From the NCBI RefSeq assembly GCF_900099975.1, contig NZ_FNEI01000012.1, forward strand, positions 62,001-126,000: DNA of 64,000 nucleotides, given 5' to 3'. The stretch is from Arthrobacter cupressi. GTDB taxonomy: Bacteria; Actinomycetota; Actinomycetes; Actinomycetales; Micrococcaceae. The position numbers and the translations under genes are program-made. Below are positions 9,644-22,364 of this stretch, one piece after another; the first letter of the stretch is position 1, and every line of letters begins with the position of its first letter. The notes beneath the pieces are model-generated. The model did not search any database and was not told the origin of the DNA. It worked only from the letters and a program-made list of their open reading frames with translations.

Positions 9644-9978
9644 AGCTCATCACCGCGATTGTCCGTCCGGAAAAGCTTGAGGCTGTCCGTGAAGGCCTTG
9701 AGGCCTACGGCGTCCAGGGACTGACGGTCAGCGCGGCCAGCGGATACGGCCGCCAGCGCGGCTACACCGAGGTGTACCGGGGTGCCGAGTACAACGTGGA
9801 CCTTCTTCCGAAGATCCGCATCGAAGTACTGGCCACGGACGAGCAGGCGGACGACATCCTCGATGTCCTGATCGCCTCGTCCAACACCGGGCGCGCCGGT
9901 GACGGCAAGGTCTGGACCGTGGACGTCCACGAGGCAGTCCGAGTCCGCACCGGAGAACGCGGCGCAGCCGCCATCTAG
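9640..9978 (+). CDS. glnK: PII nitrogen regulatory protein GlnK
   Basis: A 112-residue PII signal protein beginning MKLITAIVRPEKLEAVREGL. The T-loop carries Tyr46 and Tyr51 (YRGAEYNVDLLPK); Tyr51 is the residue uridylylated in E. coli and adenylylated in corynebacteria. The C-terminal signature TGRAGDGKVWTV is intact. It overlaps amtB by four bases, so expression is coupled. In many actinobacteria glnD follows and modifies this protein; here a terminator follows instead and no glnD is present before ffh. Confidence 0.97.
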   Translation: MKLITAIVRPEKLEAVREGLEAYGVQGLTVSAASGYGRQRGYTEVYRGAEYNVDLLPKIRIEVLATDEQADDILDVLIASSNTGRAGDGKVWTVDVHEAVRVRTGERGAAAI

Positions 9979-10033
9979 TTAGGCCAGCGCAGCCGCCAGC
10001 TGAGCGATCAGCGGGCCATCCGCCGGAGGCATA

Positions 10034-10069
10034 GGACGGGCCGGGTACCAGAAGGTACCCGGCCCGTCC
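10034..10069. terminator. Terminator after glnK
   Basis: A perfect 16-bp stem: GGACGGGCCGGGTACC, loop AGAA, then GGTACCCGGCCCGTCC, followed by GTTTGCG. It separates glnK from the convergent glucose-6-phosphate dehydrogenase gene and can work in both directions. Confidence 0.88.
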
Positions 10070-10100
10070 GTTTGCGTCCTCAGCTGCCGTATCCGCTGTG

Positions 10101-11501
10101 TCAGCCTCCGACGGCGGTGGGCCAGTCCGCGGGGCCGGTGCTGCCGGCGTCGTACTTCTCAAGCGGAACGGAATCCCGGGCCCACGCGGCGAGTACGGGT
10201 TCGACGATCCGCCAGCACTGTTCCGCGGTGTCACCGCGCACCGAGAGCAGTGGATCGCCGCTGATCACCCCTTCGAGGACTTCGCCGTAGGGGAGCAGTT
10301 CGGAGGCGTTGAGTTCGGCCAGGAGCGTGGCGCGGTCCAGGCTGAAGATGTCGCCTGGACCGTTGACGTCGACGTCCAGTTTCAGCGTGTCGGGGCCGAA
10401 GCCGATGCGCAGTTGGTTGGGGGCGTCCACCCCCTGGAAGCCGTCCGGCAGGTGCGGCACGGGGCGGAAGGTGACCACGGCTTCCTTGCGCTTCACGCCC
10501 AGGGCCTTGCCCGAGCGCAGGATGAACGGAACGCCCTTCCAACGCCAGGTGTCGATGCCCACCTGCACCTCGGCGAGGGTTTCGGTGTTGCGGGAGGGAT
10601 CCACGCCCTCTTCGGCGGTGTAGTCGGGGACCTCGCGTCCGCCGATGCTGCCGGCGCCGTAGCGGGCCCGCCGGGTCGACTTTTTGTACGGCGCGGTGAT
10701 GCTGCTGGCCCGCAGCACCGTGGAGATCGCGTCCCGCAGGTCGCGCTCGCCGATGGTGGCGGGGGCGTCAATGGCCAGCAACGCCATGATGTGCAGCAGG
10801 TGGCTCTGGATCATGTCGCGCAGGGCTCCGGCGCCGTCGTAGTAGCGGGCCCGGCCTTCCAGCGCGAGGTCTTCGTCGAAGATGATCTCCACTTTTTCGA
10901 TGTGCTCGCGGTTCCACACCGGCTCCAGGAAACGGTTAGCGAAGCGCAGGCCCAGGATGTTCAGCACCGTGGCCTTGCCCAGGAAGTGGTCCACCCTGTG
11001 GATGTGGTCTTCCGGCACCAGGCCCGCCAGCGTCCGGTTCAGCTCCCGCGCTGACACGGTGCCTGAGCCGAAGGGCTTTTCCAGGACGAGGCGGGTGCCC
11101 GGCGGAAGCTGCGCCGGATCCAGGATTTCGCAGGCCTTCTGGCTGACGTGAGGGGGAAGCGCGAAGTACACGGCCACGGGCGCTTCCAGCCCGCCGATCA
11201 GTCCGGCCAAGGCCCCCTCCGCCGTAACGTCGAGGCCGTGGTAGCTGGTGTCCTTTTCCATCGCGGCGAGGGCGGCCTTGCCCCGGGCGTCGGCGGACGT
11301 CGCTGCGGCACTGAAGGAGTCATGGACGCGCTTGGCCCACTGCGCGGCAGTCCAGTCGTCGGAGCCGGCACCCACGAGTTTCAGGTCCCCGGCCCGTGTG
11401 GCTGCGACCAGCCGCGCCAGGCCCGGCAGCAGCAGCCGTCCCGTGAGGTCTCCCGAAGCGCCAAGGATGAGCAGTGTTTTCACGGTGTTTTCGCTGGTCA
11501 C
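10101..11501 (-). CDS. Glucose-6-phosphate dehydrogenase, stand-alone copy
   Basis: A 466-residue member of the Zwf family, oxidising glucose-6-phosphate to 6-phosphogluconolactone. The Rossmann motif GASGDLTGR is at residues 14-22 and the substrate site RVDHFLGK near 170; EKPFG precedes it. After the catalytic Lys the usual Glu is Ala (GKATVLN). It is slightly shorter than typical (about 490-510). The start is GTG at 11501 with a weak ribosome binding site. It is not next to tal, opcA or pgl, so it is probably a second, divergent Zwf. The gene sits where glnD often occurs in actinobacteria, on the strand opposite to ffh. Confidence 0.88.
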   Translation of the reverse strand: MTSENTVKTLLILGASGDLTGRLLLPGLARLVAATRAGDLKLVGAGSDDWTAAQWAKRVHDSFSAAATSADARGKAALAAMEKDTSYHGLDVTAEGALAGLIGGLEAPVAVYFALPPHVSQKACEILDPAQLPPGTRLVLEKPFGSGTVSARELNRTLAGLVPEDHIHRVDHFLGKATVLNILGLRFANRFLEPVWNREHIEKVEIIFDEDLALEGRARYYDGAGALRDMIQSHLLHIMALLAIDAPATIGERDLRDAISTVLRASSITAPYKKSTRRARYGAGSIGGREVPDYTAEEGVDPSRNTETLAEVQVGIDTWRWKGVPFILRSGKALGVKRKEAVVTFRPVPHLPDGFQGVDAPNQLRIGFGPDTLKLDVDVNGPGDIFSLDRATLLAELNASELLPYGEVLEGVISGDPLLSVRGDTAEQCWRIVEPVLAAWARDSVPLEKYDAGSTGPADWPTAVGG

Positions 11502-11658
11502 TGTGCCAGCATGCCATCCTGGAGGTGCAACTTGGTACCCTAGATAGTCGAGTCCCGCAGCCGGGTTGAATCAGTGTTGTCCGGGACAATGATCGGCAAT
11601 GATGCAGGCGTGCCGCTTCGGCCGCCATCCGTAGACCATTGAAAGAAGTGCACGGCGC

Positions 11659-13230
11659 GTGTTCAATTCACTCTCTGACCGGTTGACAGCAACCTTCAAG
11701 AATCTCCGTGGCAAGGGCCGCCTCTCCGAGGCCGACGTCGATGCCACAGTCCGGGAGATCCGCCGCGCCCTCCTGGATGCGGATGTTGCCGTTCCCGTGG
11801 TCCGTGAATTCGCCGGACGCATCCGCGAACGTGCCCTGGGCGCCGAGGTTTCGGCCGCACTGAATCCGAGCCAGCAGATCGTCAAGATCGTCAATGAGGA
11901 ACTCGTGGAGATCCTCGGCGGCGAGACCCGCCGCATCCGGCTGGCGAAGACCGGGCCCACCATCATCATGCTCGCCGGCCTCCAGGGCGCCGGCAAGACC
12001 ACCCTCGCCGGCAAGCTTGCCAAGTGGATGAAGGCCCAGGGCCACAGCCCCATCCTCGTCGCCGCCGACCTCCAGCGCCCCAACGCCGTGACCCAGTTGC
12101 AGGTGGTGGGCGGCCGCGCCGGTGTTCCGGTGTTCGCTCCCCACCCCGGCACCACCTCCGACCTCGAGACCCCCACCGGTGACCCGGTCGCCGTCGCGAA
12201 GTCCGGCGTCGAGGAAGCCCGCCAGAAACTGCACGACGTCGTGATCGTGGACACCGCCGGCCGCCTTGGCGTCGACGCCGAGATGATGGACCAGGCGCGC
12301 CGCATCCGGCAGGCGATTATCCCCAACGAAGTGCTGTTCGTCATCGACTCGATGATCGGCCAGGACGCCGTCAACACCGCGCTCGCCTTTGACGAGGGCG
12401 TCAACTTCACCGGCATCGTGCTGTCCAAGCTCGACGGCGACGCCCGGGGCGGTGCCGCGCTTTCGGTCTCGTCCGTGACCGGCAAGCCCGTCATGTTCGC
12501 CTCCACCGGTGAAAACCTGGACGACTTCGAACTGTTCCACCCGGACCGCATGGCCTCGCGCATCCTGGACATGGGCGACGTCCTGTCGCTCATCGAGCAG
12601 GCGGAGAAGAACTGGGACAAGGACGAAGCCGCCCGGATGGCGAAGAAGTTCGCCGACCAGGAAGACTTCACCCTGGACGACTTCCTGGCCCAGATGCAGC
12701 AGATCCGCAAGATGGGCTCCATGAAGAAGATGCTCATGATGATGCCGGGTGCGCAGAACATCCGCCAGCAGCTTGAGCAGTTCGACGAGCGCGAGATCGA
12801 CCGCGTCGAGGCCATCGTGCGTTCCATGACCCCGCACGAGCGCGTGGCCCCGAAGATTATCAACGGCTCCCGCCGTGCACGCATCGCCCGCGGTTCCGGC
12901 GTGCACGTCTCCGAGGTCAATGGCCTGCTGGAGCGTTTCGCCCAGGCGCAGAAAATGATGAAGAAGCTGGCCCAGGGTGGCGGCATGCCGGGGATGCCCG
13001 GAATGCCCGGCATGGGCGGCGGCGCACGCAAGGGTGCGAAGAACGCGCCCAAGAAGAAGGCACGTTCGGGCAACCCGGCCAAGGCAGCCCAGCAACTGCG
13101 TGAGGCCGAGGCCAAGCGCAACGCCGCATCCTCCGCGGCCAGCGGTGCCGCCTTCGGCCAGGGGGCTGCCGATTTCGATCCCTCGCAGCTGAACCTGCCC
13201 AAGGGCTTCGACAAGTTCCTCGGCAAGTAG
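11659..13230 (+). CDS. ffh: Signal recognition particle GTPase Ffh (SRP54)
   Basis: A 523-residue SRP54 protein that binds signal peptides and 4.5S RNA and pairs with FtsY. The NG domain has GLQGAGKTT near 107, VAADLQRPNA near 135, DTAGR near 197 and SKLDGDARGG near 257. The Met-rich M domain (MQQIRKMGSMKKMLMMMPG) follows. The tail has a GMPGMPGMPGMGGG run and a Lys/Ala-rich extension, typical of actinobacteria. Start is GTG at 11659 (MFNSLSDRL), the usual Ffh beginning. Confidence 0.97.
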   Translation: MFNSLSDRLTATFKNLRGKGRLSEADVDATVREIRRALLDADVAVPVVREFAGRIRERALGAEVSAALNPSQQIVKIVNEELVEILGGETRRIRLAKTGPTIIMLAGLQGAGKTTLAGKLAKWMKAQGHSPILVAADLQRPNAVTQLQVVGGRAGVPVFAPHPGTTSDLETPTGDPVAVAKSGVEEARQKLHDVVIVDTAGRLGVDAEMMDQARRIRQAIIPNEVLFVIDSMIGQDAVNTALAFDEGVNFTGIVLSKLDGDARGGAALSVSSVTGKPVMFASTGENLDDFELFHPDRMASRILDMGDVLSLIEQAEKNWDKDEAARMAKKFADQEDFTLDDFLAQMQQIRKMGSMKKMLMMMPGAQNIRQQLEQFDEREIDRVEAIVRSMTPHERVAPKIINGSRRARIARGSGVHVSEVNGLLERFAQAQKMMKKLAQGGGMPGMPGMPGMGGGARKGAKNAPKKKARSGNPAKAAQQLREAEAKRNAASSAASGAAFGQGAADFDPSQLNLPKGFDKFLGK

Positions 13231-13287
13231 GCCCCTGCCCAACTGCGACCTGCTTGGATTGTCAGGGCCATGGAATACGGTGAAACC

Positions 13288-17111
<3,824 letters not shown>

Positions 17112-17161
17112 AAGAGTAGAAGCGCCGATCGGCGGCGCCGAACACTTTCCCGGGAGTTTCA

Positions 17162-18034
17162 ATGACCGCAGCATCCAACCAGGACCTGCTTCCTGCCGAA
17201 CTGACCATGGGCACCGTCATGCTCAAGGTCGGCGACATGAAGCTGATGAGCGACTATTACCAGAACGCCCTGGGACTGGACGTCGTGGCCGAGCAGGACG
17301 GCGGCCTGTACTACGGGCGCCTCGGAAAGCCCCTGGTGCACCTTGCCCCGGGCGGCGGCCTGCAGATTCCCGGACGCGGCGAGGCCGGCCTCTTCCACAC
17401 CGCCCTGCTGTTCCAAGACCGTGCCGCGCTCGCGGCCACCATTGCGACCGCCGCGCAGTACGAGCCGCGCGCCTTCGTAGGAAGTGCGGACCACCTGGTC
17501 AGCGAGGCCTTCTACTTCACCGACCCCGAGGGCAACGGCATCGAGCTCTATTACGACAAGCCCCGCGAAGGCTGGGAATGGAACGGCAGCTCCGTTGTCA
17601 TGGACAGCCTTCCGCTGCCGCCGCAGCGCTACCTCCAGGAACACCTGAGCGAGGAAGCGGTGAGCGGCCAGCGCGCGGCAGGTGCCGGCGTCGGGCATGT
17701 CCACCTGCAGGTGGGCGACGTGCAGACCGCGCAGGACTTCTACGTCGACACCCTCGGCTTCGAGCGGACCGCCGGGTGGCACGGCCAGGCCTTGTTCGTC
17801 TCCGCCGGAGGCTACCACCACCACATGGCCATGAATGTCTGGAACAGCCGCGGCGCCGGGCCGCGCCGCGACACGCTGGGGCTGGGCGAAGTGGTGATCG
17901 AGGTGCCGTCCGGTGACGACGTCGGCGCGCTCGCCGACCGCCTCAGGGTCGCCGGAATCGGATCCCACCACACCGGCCGGGAACTGCGCTTCGAAGACCC
18001 GTGGCGCAACCGGCTCCGGGTGGCCGTCCGTTAA
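17162..18034 (+). CDS. VOC-family protein, catechol 2,3-dioxygenase/CatE-like
   Basis: A 290-residue protein with two vicinal-oxygen-chelate modules (about 12-130 and 175-285). The second has the metal-ligand pattern GHVHLQVGDV, YHHHMAMNVW and LGEVVIEVP (His, His, Glu). The first has the end motif YFTDPEGNGIELYYDKP. This arrangement matches CatE-like extradiol dioxygenases, which open catechol or hydroquinone rings, but glyoxalase-type roles are possible. A MarR-like palindrome upstream suggests induction by aromatics or quinones. Confidence 0.82.
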   Translation: MTAASNQDLLPAELTMGTVMLKVGDMKLMSDYYQNALGLDVVAEQDGGLYYGRLGKPLVHLAPGGGLQIPGRGEAGLFHTALLFQDRAALAATIATAAQYEPRAFVGSADHLVSEAFYFTDPEGNGIELYYDKPREGWEWNGSSVVMDSLPLPPQRYLQEHLSEEAVSGQRAAGAGVGHVHLQVGDVQTAQDFYVDTLGFERTAGWHGQALFVSAGGYHHHMAMNVWNSRGAGPRRDTLGLGEVVIEVPSGDDVGALADRLRVAGIGSHHTGRELRFEDPWRNRLRVAVR

Positions 18035-18132
18035 GCTGTGCCGTCCGTTAGGCTGATCGGGACGGCGCGATTCCCGGACCACCCGGGCCGCCGCCACCCT
18101 TGCGTTGGAACGGATGAATGAGAGTGGTTTCC

Positions 18133-18570
18133 ATGGGTTTTGCCGAGATTTTTGTTGCCACCCACGATGAAGCCCTCAAGCGGGCCGCAGCCTTGGAAAG
18201 CGGAAGCGATGTGGCCGGCTCGGCCGTGCGCATCCCGGGCATCAGTGATTTCGAAGTCGAGCAGTTGGGGGACCTCGCCGGCGCCGCAGTGCACGCGGCC
18301 GGTGCGGACTATGAGCTCGCCCTGGTCGACGTCACCAGCGACGCGCTGCTGGGCGTGCCCGAGGCCATGGTCCGGGCGCTCTCCGAACTGCTCAGCTACG
18401 AAAGCGAGGGCGACGGCAACGTCCTGGACGACGTCGCCGAGGGCTGGGCGGCGCAGGAAGACATGCCGTTCGGCGTGGCGGAATCCCGGGGCTACGTCCA
18501 GCAGTTGGCATCCCTGGCAGCCGAGGTCGAAAAGTCCGACCGGGCCGGCCTCTACGTCTGGTCCGTCTGA
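18133..18570 (+). CDS. Uncharacterised acidic protein
   Basis: A 145-residue protein I do not recognise. It starts MGFAEIFVATHDEALKRAAAL, is acidic, has no membrane segment or signal peptide, and ends in GLYVWSV. The body has a possible alpha/beta arrangement. The ATG at 18133 is my choice; an in-frame ATG at 18118 has GGAACGG upstream and would add five residues. G/C-rich third positions support a real gene. It lies between the VOC gene and the rpsP promoter, with no obvious functional partner. Confidence 0.65.
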   Translation: MGFAEIFVATHDEALKRAAALESGSDVAGSAVRIPGISDFEVEQLGDLAGAAVHAAGADYELALVDVTSDALLGVPEAMVRALSELLSYESEGDGNVLDDVAEGWAAQEDMPFGVAESRGYVQQLASLAAEVEKSDRAGLYVWSV

Positions 18571-18638
18571 CTCTTTGCGTCCCGGCCTTGCGTCCACGGC
18601 ACCCGGGCCCGCGGAAGCGTGACACTCCGGCGGCCCGG

Positions 18639-18668
18639 TTCGAATTACCGTCCGCCATCTGGCACAAT
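18639..18668 (+). promoter_or_regulatory. Possible promoter of the rpsP operon
   Basis: TTCGAA (18639-18644) and CACAAT (18663-18668) are separated by 18 bases, about 135 bases before the rpsP start. It sits in the gap after the preceding gene, where the ribosomal operon must begin. The match to consensus is weak. Confidence 0.35.
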
Positions 18669-18801
18669 GGACAGGTACTCGATCCGTGCGGCCCCTCTCT
18701 CCGTGCGCGCATCCTGTCCTTCGAACCCCCAAGTATGGCCCGCCCCACGGGTGCAGAACGGCGGGTTCACCCTCGTTTCAGAAACAGGAGTGACCACAAA
18801 A

Positions 18802-19224
18802 GTGGCCGTTAAGATTCGCCTCAAGCGCTTCGGTAAGATGCGCGCACCGTACTACCGCATCGTCGTCATGGACTCCCGCGCTAAGCGCGATGGCCGTGCG
18901 ATCGAAGAAATCGGCAAGTACCACCCCACCGAGGAGCCCTCGTACATCGAGGTCGCTTCCGAGCGTGCCCAGTACTGGCTGTCCGTCGGCGCACAGCCGA
19001 CCGAGCAGGTTGCCGCGATCCTGAAGATCACCGGTGACTGGCAGAAGTTCAAGGGCCTCCCGGGCCAGGAAGGCACCCTGAAGACGAAGGCTCCGAAGGA
19101 AGCTTTCGTTGCTCCGGAAAAGGGTTCCGTGATCATCCCCGAAGCCATCACCAAGAAGGCCAAGAAGGAAGAGGCCGCCGAGGAAGCAGCAGCTCCCGAA
19201 GCAGAAGCCACCGAGGCCGAGTAA
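18802..19224 (+). CDS. rpsP: 30S ribosomal protein S16
   Basis: A 140-residue bS16 protein. The N-terminal 80 residues ([26 protein letters not shown]...) are the conserved S16 fold; a long Lys/Glu/Ala-rich tail follows, common in actinobacteria. The GTG at 18802 is chosen because it gives the canonical MAVKIRLKR start and AGGAG lies at 18786-18790; GTG at 18790 overlaps that ribosome binding site. It is first in a run with khpA, rimM, trmD and rplS. Confidence 0.96.
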   Translation: MAVKIRLKRFGKMRAPYYRIVVMDSRAKRDGRAIEEIGKYHPTEEPSYIEVASERAQYWLSVGAQPTEQVAAILKITGDWQKFKGLPGQEGTLKTKAPKEAFVAPEKGSVIIPEAITKKAKKEEAAEEAAAPEAEATEAE

Positions 19225-19225
19225 A

Positions 19226-19468
19226 TTGCTGGCCGAAGCGCTCGAACACCTGGTCCGCGGCATTGTCGACAGCCCTGAGGATGTCAAGGTCAGTGCCAGG
19301 AACAACCGCCGCGGTGAATCGCTCGAGGTCCGCGTCCACCAGGACGACCTCGGACGTGTCATCGGCCGCCAGGGACGCACCGCCCGCGCACTGCGCACGG
19401 TGATCGCAGCCTTGGCCGGTGGCGAGCAGGTCCGGGTCGACGTCGTCGACACCGACCGCCGCCGGTAA
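19226..19468 (+). CDS. khpA: KH-domain RNA-binding protein KhpA
   Basis: An 80-residue single KH domain protein (formerly YlqC). The GxxG loop is in GRVIGRQGRTARALR. It probably binds RNA with KhpB/Jag. It starts at TTG 19226, one base after the rpsP stop, so it is translationally coupled. The rpsP-khpA-rimM-trmD order is conserved in Gram-positive bacteria. Confidence 0.92.
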   Translation: MLAEALEHLVRGIVDSPEDVKVSARNNRRGESLEVRVHQDDLGRVIGRQGRTARALRTVIAALAGGEQVRVDVVDTDRRR

Positions 19469-19492
19469 CGCGCTCAGCAATAGCTGGACTTT

Positions 19493-19542
19493 GGATCCGG
19501 TCCCGCCACCAGATAATGGTGGAGGGGCCGGATTCCTTTTTT
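19493..19542 (+). terminator. Hairpin with T tract between khpA and rimM
   Basis: GGATCCGGTCCCGCCACCA (19493-19511) pairs, with a few mismatches, with TGGTGGAGGGGCCGGATTCC around a short AT-rich loop, and is followed by TTTTTT. It looks like an intrinsic terminator or attenuator inside a conserved operon, about 65 bases before rimM. Confidence 0.65.
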
Positions 19543-19607
19543 CGCCCCATTGGATTTTCCGGCCGCCACCGGCGCGGCACGGCACAGCGTAGGAAAACAG
19601 AGGAAAC

Positions 19608-20189
19608 ATGCAGCTTCAGGTGGCCAGAATCGGCAAGCCCCACGGGATCCGCGGCGAGGTGACGGTCCAGGTGCTCACCGACGCGCCCGAGGCCCGCTTC
19701 GTTCCCGGCACCGAATTCCTGGTGGAGCCGGCCAGGCTTGGCCCGCTGACCGTGAGCAGCGCCCGCTGGAACAAGGACATCCTGCTGCTGGGCTTCGAGC
19801 AGGTGGCCGACCGCAACCGTGCGGAGGAAATCCGGGGCGCCAAGTTGTTCGTCGAAACCGAAGAGCTCCAGGATGACGGCGAGGAAGGCTGGTACGAGCA
19901 CGAGCTTGTGGGCCTCGAAGCCCGTGTGGGCAGCCAGGTGGTCGGCAAAGTCACCGCGCTGAACACCATGCCCGCCCAGGACCTCCTGGTCATCGAAGGC
20001 GCGGACGGCAAGGAAATCCTGGTGCCTTTCGTCGAAGAAATCGTGCCGGAGGTCAATCCCGACGGCGGCTACGTGCTCCTGGTCCCGCCGCCCGGGCTGT
20101 TCGAACTCAACAGCGACGAACCCAAGTCCGACGAGCCCAAGTCCGACGATGGCGGCGCCGGGCGTGACGGCGACGGGGCCCGCGCGTGA
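19608..20189 (+). CDS. rimM: Ribosome maturation factor RimM
   Basis: A 193-residue 16S processing factor that acts on 30S head assembly. [20 protein letters not shown] is the typical N-terminus, and the PRC-barrel half begins near [11 protein letters not shown] with [11 protein letters not shown] and a [13 protein letters not shown] end. A short Asp/Lys/Ser repeat tail ([12 protein letters not shown]) follows. Start is ATG with AGAGGAAAC upstream. The gene overlaps trmD by four bases. Confidence 0.95.
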   Translation: MQLQVARIGKPHGIRGEVTVQVLTDAPEARFVPGTEFLVEPARLGPLTVSSARWNKDILLLGFEQVADRNRAEEIRGAKLFVETEELQDDGEEGWYEHELVGLEARVGSQVVGKVTALNTMPAQDLLVIEGADGKEILVPFVEEIVPEVNPDGGYVLLVPPPGLFELNSDEPKSDEPKSDDGGAGRDGDGARA

Positions 20190-21001
20190 GAATCGACGTC
20201 GTCAGCATCTTCCCTGATTACCTGGCCCCGCTGGACCTTTCCCTGATCGGCAAGGCCCGGCAGGACGGCCTCCTGGAACTCAACGTCCACGATCTCCGCA
20301 GCTTCACCACGGACAAGCACCGCACCGTCGATGACACGCCGTACGGCGGCGGGGCCGGCATGGTAATGAAGGCTGAGCCCTGGGCGCAGGCACTGGAATC
20401 CGTGGCGGCAGCGGCCCCCGGCGAACGCCGCCCGGTGCTGGTGGTCCCGTCGCCGGCAGGGGAGCGCTTTACGCAGGCTACGGCCTACGAACTCGCTGAG
20501 GAAGATCAGCTTGTTTTTGCCTGTGGACGCTACGAAGGCATTGATGAACGCGTCATCGAATGGGCGGCAGAGCATTTCACCGTCCGCCCGATGAGCCTGG
20601 GCGACTACGTCCTCAATGGCGGGGAAGTGGCGGTGCTGGCCATGGTGGAAGCCATTGGCAGGCTGCTGCCGGGTGTGGTCGGCAATCCCGAATCCCTCGT
20701 GGAGGAATCCCACTCCGACGGCCTCCTCGAGTACCCCGTGTACACCAAGCCCTCCAGTTGGCGTGACCGCGAGGTCCCGGACATCCTGCTCAGCGGCAAC
20801 CACGGCAAGATCGCCCGCTGGCGCCGCCACGAGCAGTTCCGGCGCACCGCCGAACGCCGCCCGGACCTCCTGGACGCGTTCGACGCCGGCAGCCTGGACC
20901 GTGCCGACCGCGCGGCTTTCGCCGAACTCGGGTACGACGTCGTCGACGGCCGGCTGAGCCGCCGCGGAGGCGATAGCTCCGGCAGCGACGCCGGAGCCTG
21001 A
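20186..21001 (+). CDS. trmD: tRNA (guanine-N1-)-methyltransferase TrmD
   Basis: A 271-residue SPOUT-class enzyme that methylates G37 of tRNAs from [16 protein letters not shown] is the canonical start (GTG at 20186, overlapping rimM by four bases). [15 protein letters not shown] near 50, [11 protein letters not shown] near 113 and the trefoil-knot SAM loop [13 protein letters not shown] near 133 are intact. A low-complexity Ser/Gly tail ends the protein. Confidence 0.97.
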   Translation: MRIDVVSIFPDYLAPLDLSLIGKARQDGLLELNVHDLRSFTTDKHRTVDDTPYGGGAGMVMKAEPWAQALESVAAAAPGERRPVLVVPSPAGERFTQATAYELAEEDQLVFACGRYEGIDERVIEWAAEHFTVRPMSLGDYVLNGGEVAVLAMVEAIGRLLPGVVGNPESLVEESHSDGLLEYPVYTKPSSWRDREVPDILLSGNHGKIARWRRHEQFRRTAERRPDLLDAFDAGSLDRADRAAFAELGYDVVDGRLSRRGGDSSGSDAGA

Positions 21002-21039
21002 TCCCGCAGGAGCCGCGCGCATCCCGGTGCCCCCGGGAA

Positions 21040-21069
21040 TTGGCCCAGTGCCCGGTGGTATGGCAAAAT
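21040..21069 (+). promoter_or_regulatory. Possible rplS promoter in a 251-base leader
   Basis: TTGGCC (21040-21045) and CAAAAT (21064-21069) with 18-base spacing lie about 180 bases before rplS. The arrangement resembles the one in front of rpsP. It would give a leader of roughly 175 bases. Confidence 0.38.
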
Positions 21070-21252
21070 TAATCTTTGTGTCTGCTGGGTCCGCACCTGC
21101 CACAGGGGGAGCGCAACCAACAGCGGGACACGCGGCACCGCCGATCAGTGGTGGAGCCGCTCTTTTGAACTTCGGCGGCAATTTCCGGACAATCGGGCCT
21201 GGCCGCCGTGACCCAAAGTGGATGACCTGTGGCGTCCACCAGGAGTGGATCA

Positions 21253-21612
21253 ATGCATATCCTCGATAGCGTAGATGCAGCTTCGCTGCGCAACGATGTT
21301 CCCGAGTTCCGCGCCGGTGACACCCTCAAGGTGCACGTGAACATCATCGAAGGCAAGAACTCCCGTGTCCAGGTCTTCCAGGGCTTCGTCCTGGGCCGCC
21401 AGGGTGACGGCGTGCGCGAAACCTTCACGGTCCGCAAGGTTTCCTTCGGTGTCGGCGTCGAGCGTACCTTCCCGGTGCACTCCCCGATCATCGAAAAGAT
21501 CGAGGTCGTCACCAAGGGTGACGTCCGCCGCGCCAAGCTCTACTACATGCGCGCACTGCGCGGTAAGGCTGCGAAGATCAAGGAAAAGCGCGACTTCACC
21601 GCCGCAAAGTAA
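21253..21612 (+). CDS. rplS: 50S ribosomal protein L19
   Basis: A 119-residue bL19 protein at the 30S-50S interface. [55 protein letters not shown] and [18 protein letters not shown] are conserved blocks. The ATG at 21253 is chosen for AGGAG at 21241-21245 and the conserved start. The 251-base gap from trmD contains a promoter candidate, so rplS may be transcribed on its own. Confidence 0.97.
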   Translation: MHILDSVDAASLRNDVPEFRAGDTLKVHVNIIEGKNSRVQVFQGFVLGRQGDGVRETFTVRKVSFGVGVERTFPVHSPIIEKIEVVTKGDVRRAKLYYMRALRGKAAKIKEKRDFTAAK

Positions 21613-21686
21613 GTCTTCCGACTTCACGCAGCGGGTCCTGTGATCGTCCCGGCCGCGCAATCCGCAACGCAACAGGGATACGACTC

Positions 21687-22361
21687 ATGGACCGCACAGA
21701 ACGCCAGCCCCGGAAACTGGGCTGGCGTTTTGTTTTGCTCGGAGTGGTCCTCGCCGTGGCCATCAGCGGCTTGGTCCGCTCCCTCTGGATCGACGTCTAC
21801 TTCATCCCCTCCGAATCGATGGAACCCCTCCTCGGCAGCGGGGACCGGATCCTCGTCTCGCGCACGGACTTCGTTGCCGAACCGATCCGGCGCGGCGACG
21901 TCGTCGTCTTCGACGGGCGTGGAACATTCGCGCCGCTCAGCAGCGGCAAGGGTCCGCTGGCAGACGCTGCGGCCGCCGTCGGACACTGGCTCGGCCTGAC
22001 CGGCAACGACACCACCTACGTCAAACGGGTCATCGGTGTTCCGGGCGACCATGTCCGCTGCTGCGGGACGGACGGCAGGCTCACAGTCAACGGTCAGGCA
22101 ATTGAGGAATCCTACGTCTATCCGGGCGATGTCCCCAGCACGCAGAAGTTCGACGTCGTGGTCCCCGAGGGCCGGCTCTGGCTCATGGGTGACCACCGCT
22201 CGCGCTCCGCGGATTCCCGCAGCCTGCTGGGAGCACCCGGCGGCGGACTGGTCCCTGTGGAACGGGTGATCGGCAGACCCGTCCGGATCATCTGGCCACT
22301 TGATAGATTGGCAGAACTGCCACGGCCCGCACCGGCCGCAACAACTTCGAAGAACGGATAG
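21687..22361 (+). CDS. lepB: Signal peptidase I, first copy
   Basis: A 224-residue type I signal peptidase that cleaves Sec/Tat signal peptides outside the membrane. One N-terminal helix (about 13-32) is followed by the catalytic Ser in FIPSESMEPLL (near 44) and the Lys of TYVKRVIGVPGDH (near 113). The box E-like segment is MGDHRSRSADSR; most homologues have GDNR. A second lepB follows after three bases, so the two are cotranscribed. Confidence 0.94.
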   Translation: MDRTERQPRKLGWRFVLLGVVLAVAISGLVRSLWIDVYFIPSESMEPLLGSGDRILVSRTDFVAEPIRRGDVVVFDGRGTFAPLSSGKGPLADAAAAVGHWLGLTGNDTTYVKRVIGVPGDHVRCCGTDGRLTVNGQAIEESYVYPGDVPSTQKFDVVVPEGRLWLMGDHRSRSADSRSLLGAPGGGLVPVERVIGRPVRIIWPLDRLAELPRPAPAATTSKNG

Positions 22362-22364
22362 TAG

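Noticed and set aside
21027..21269. An 80-codon frame in the rplS leader
   Set aside because: It overlaps the rplS ribosome binding site and start, has no family resemblance and no Shine-Dalgarno of its own.
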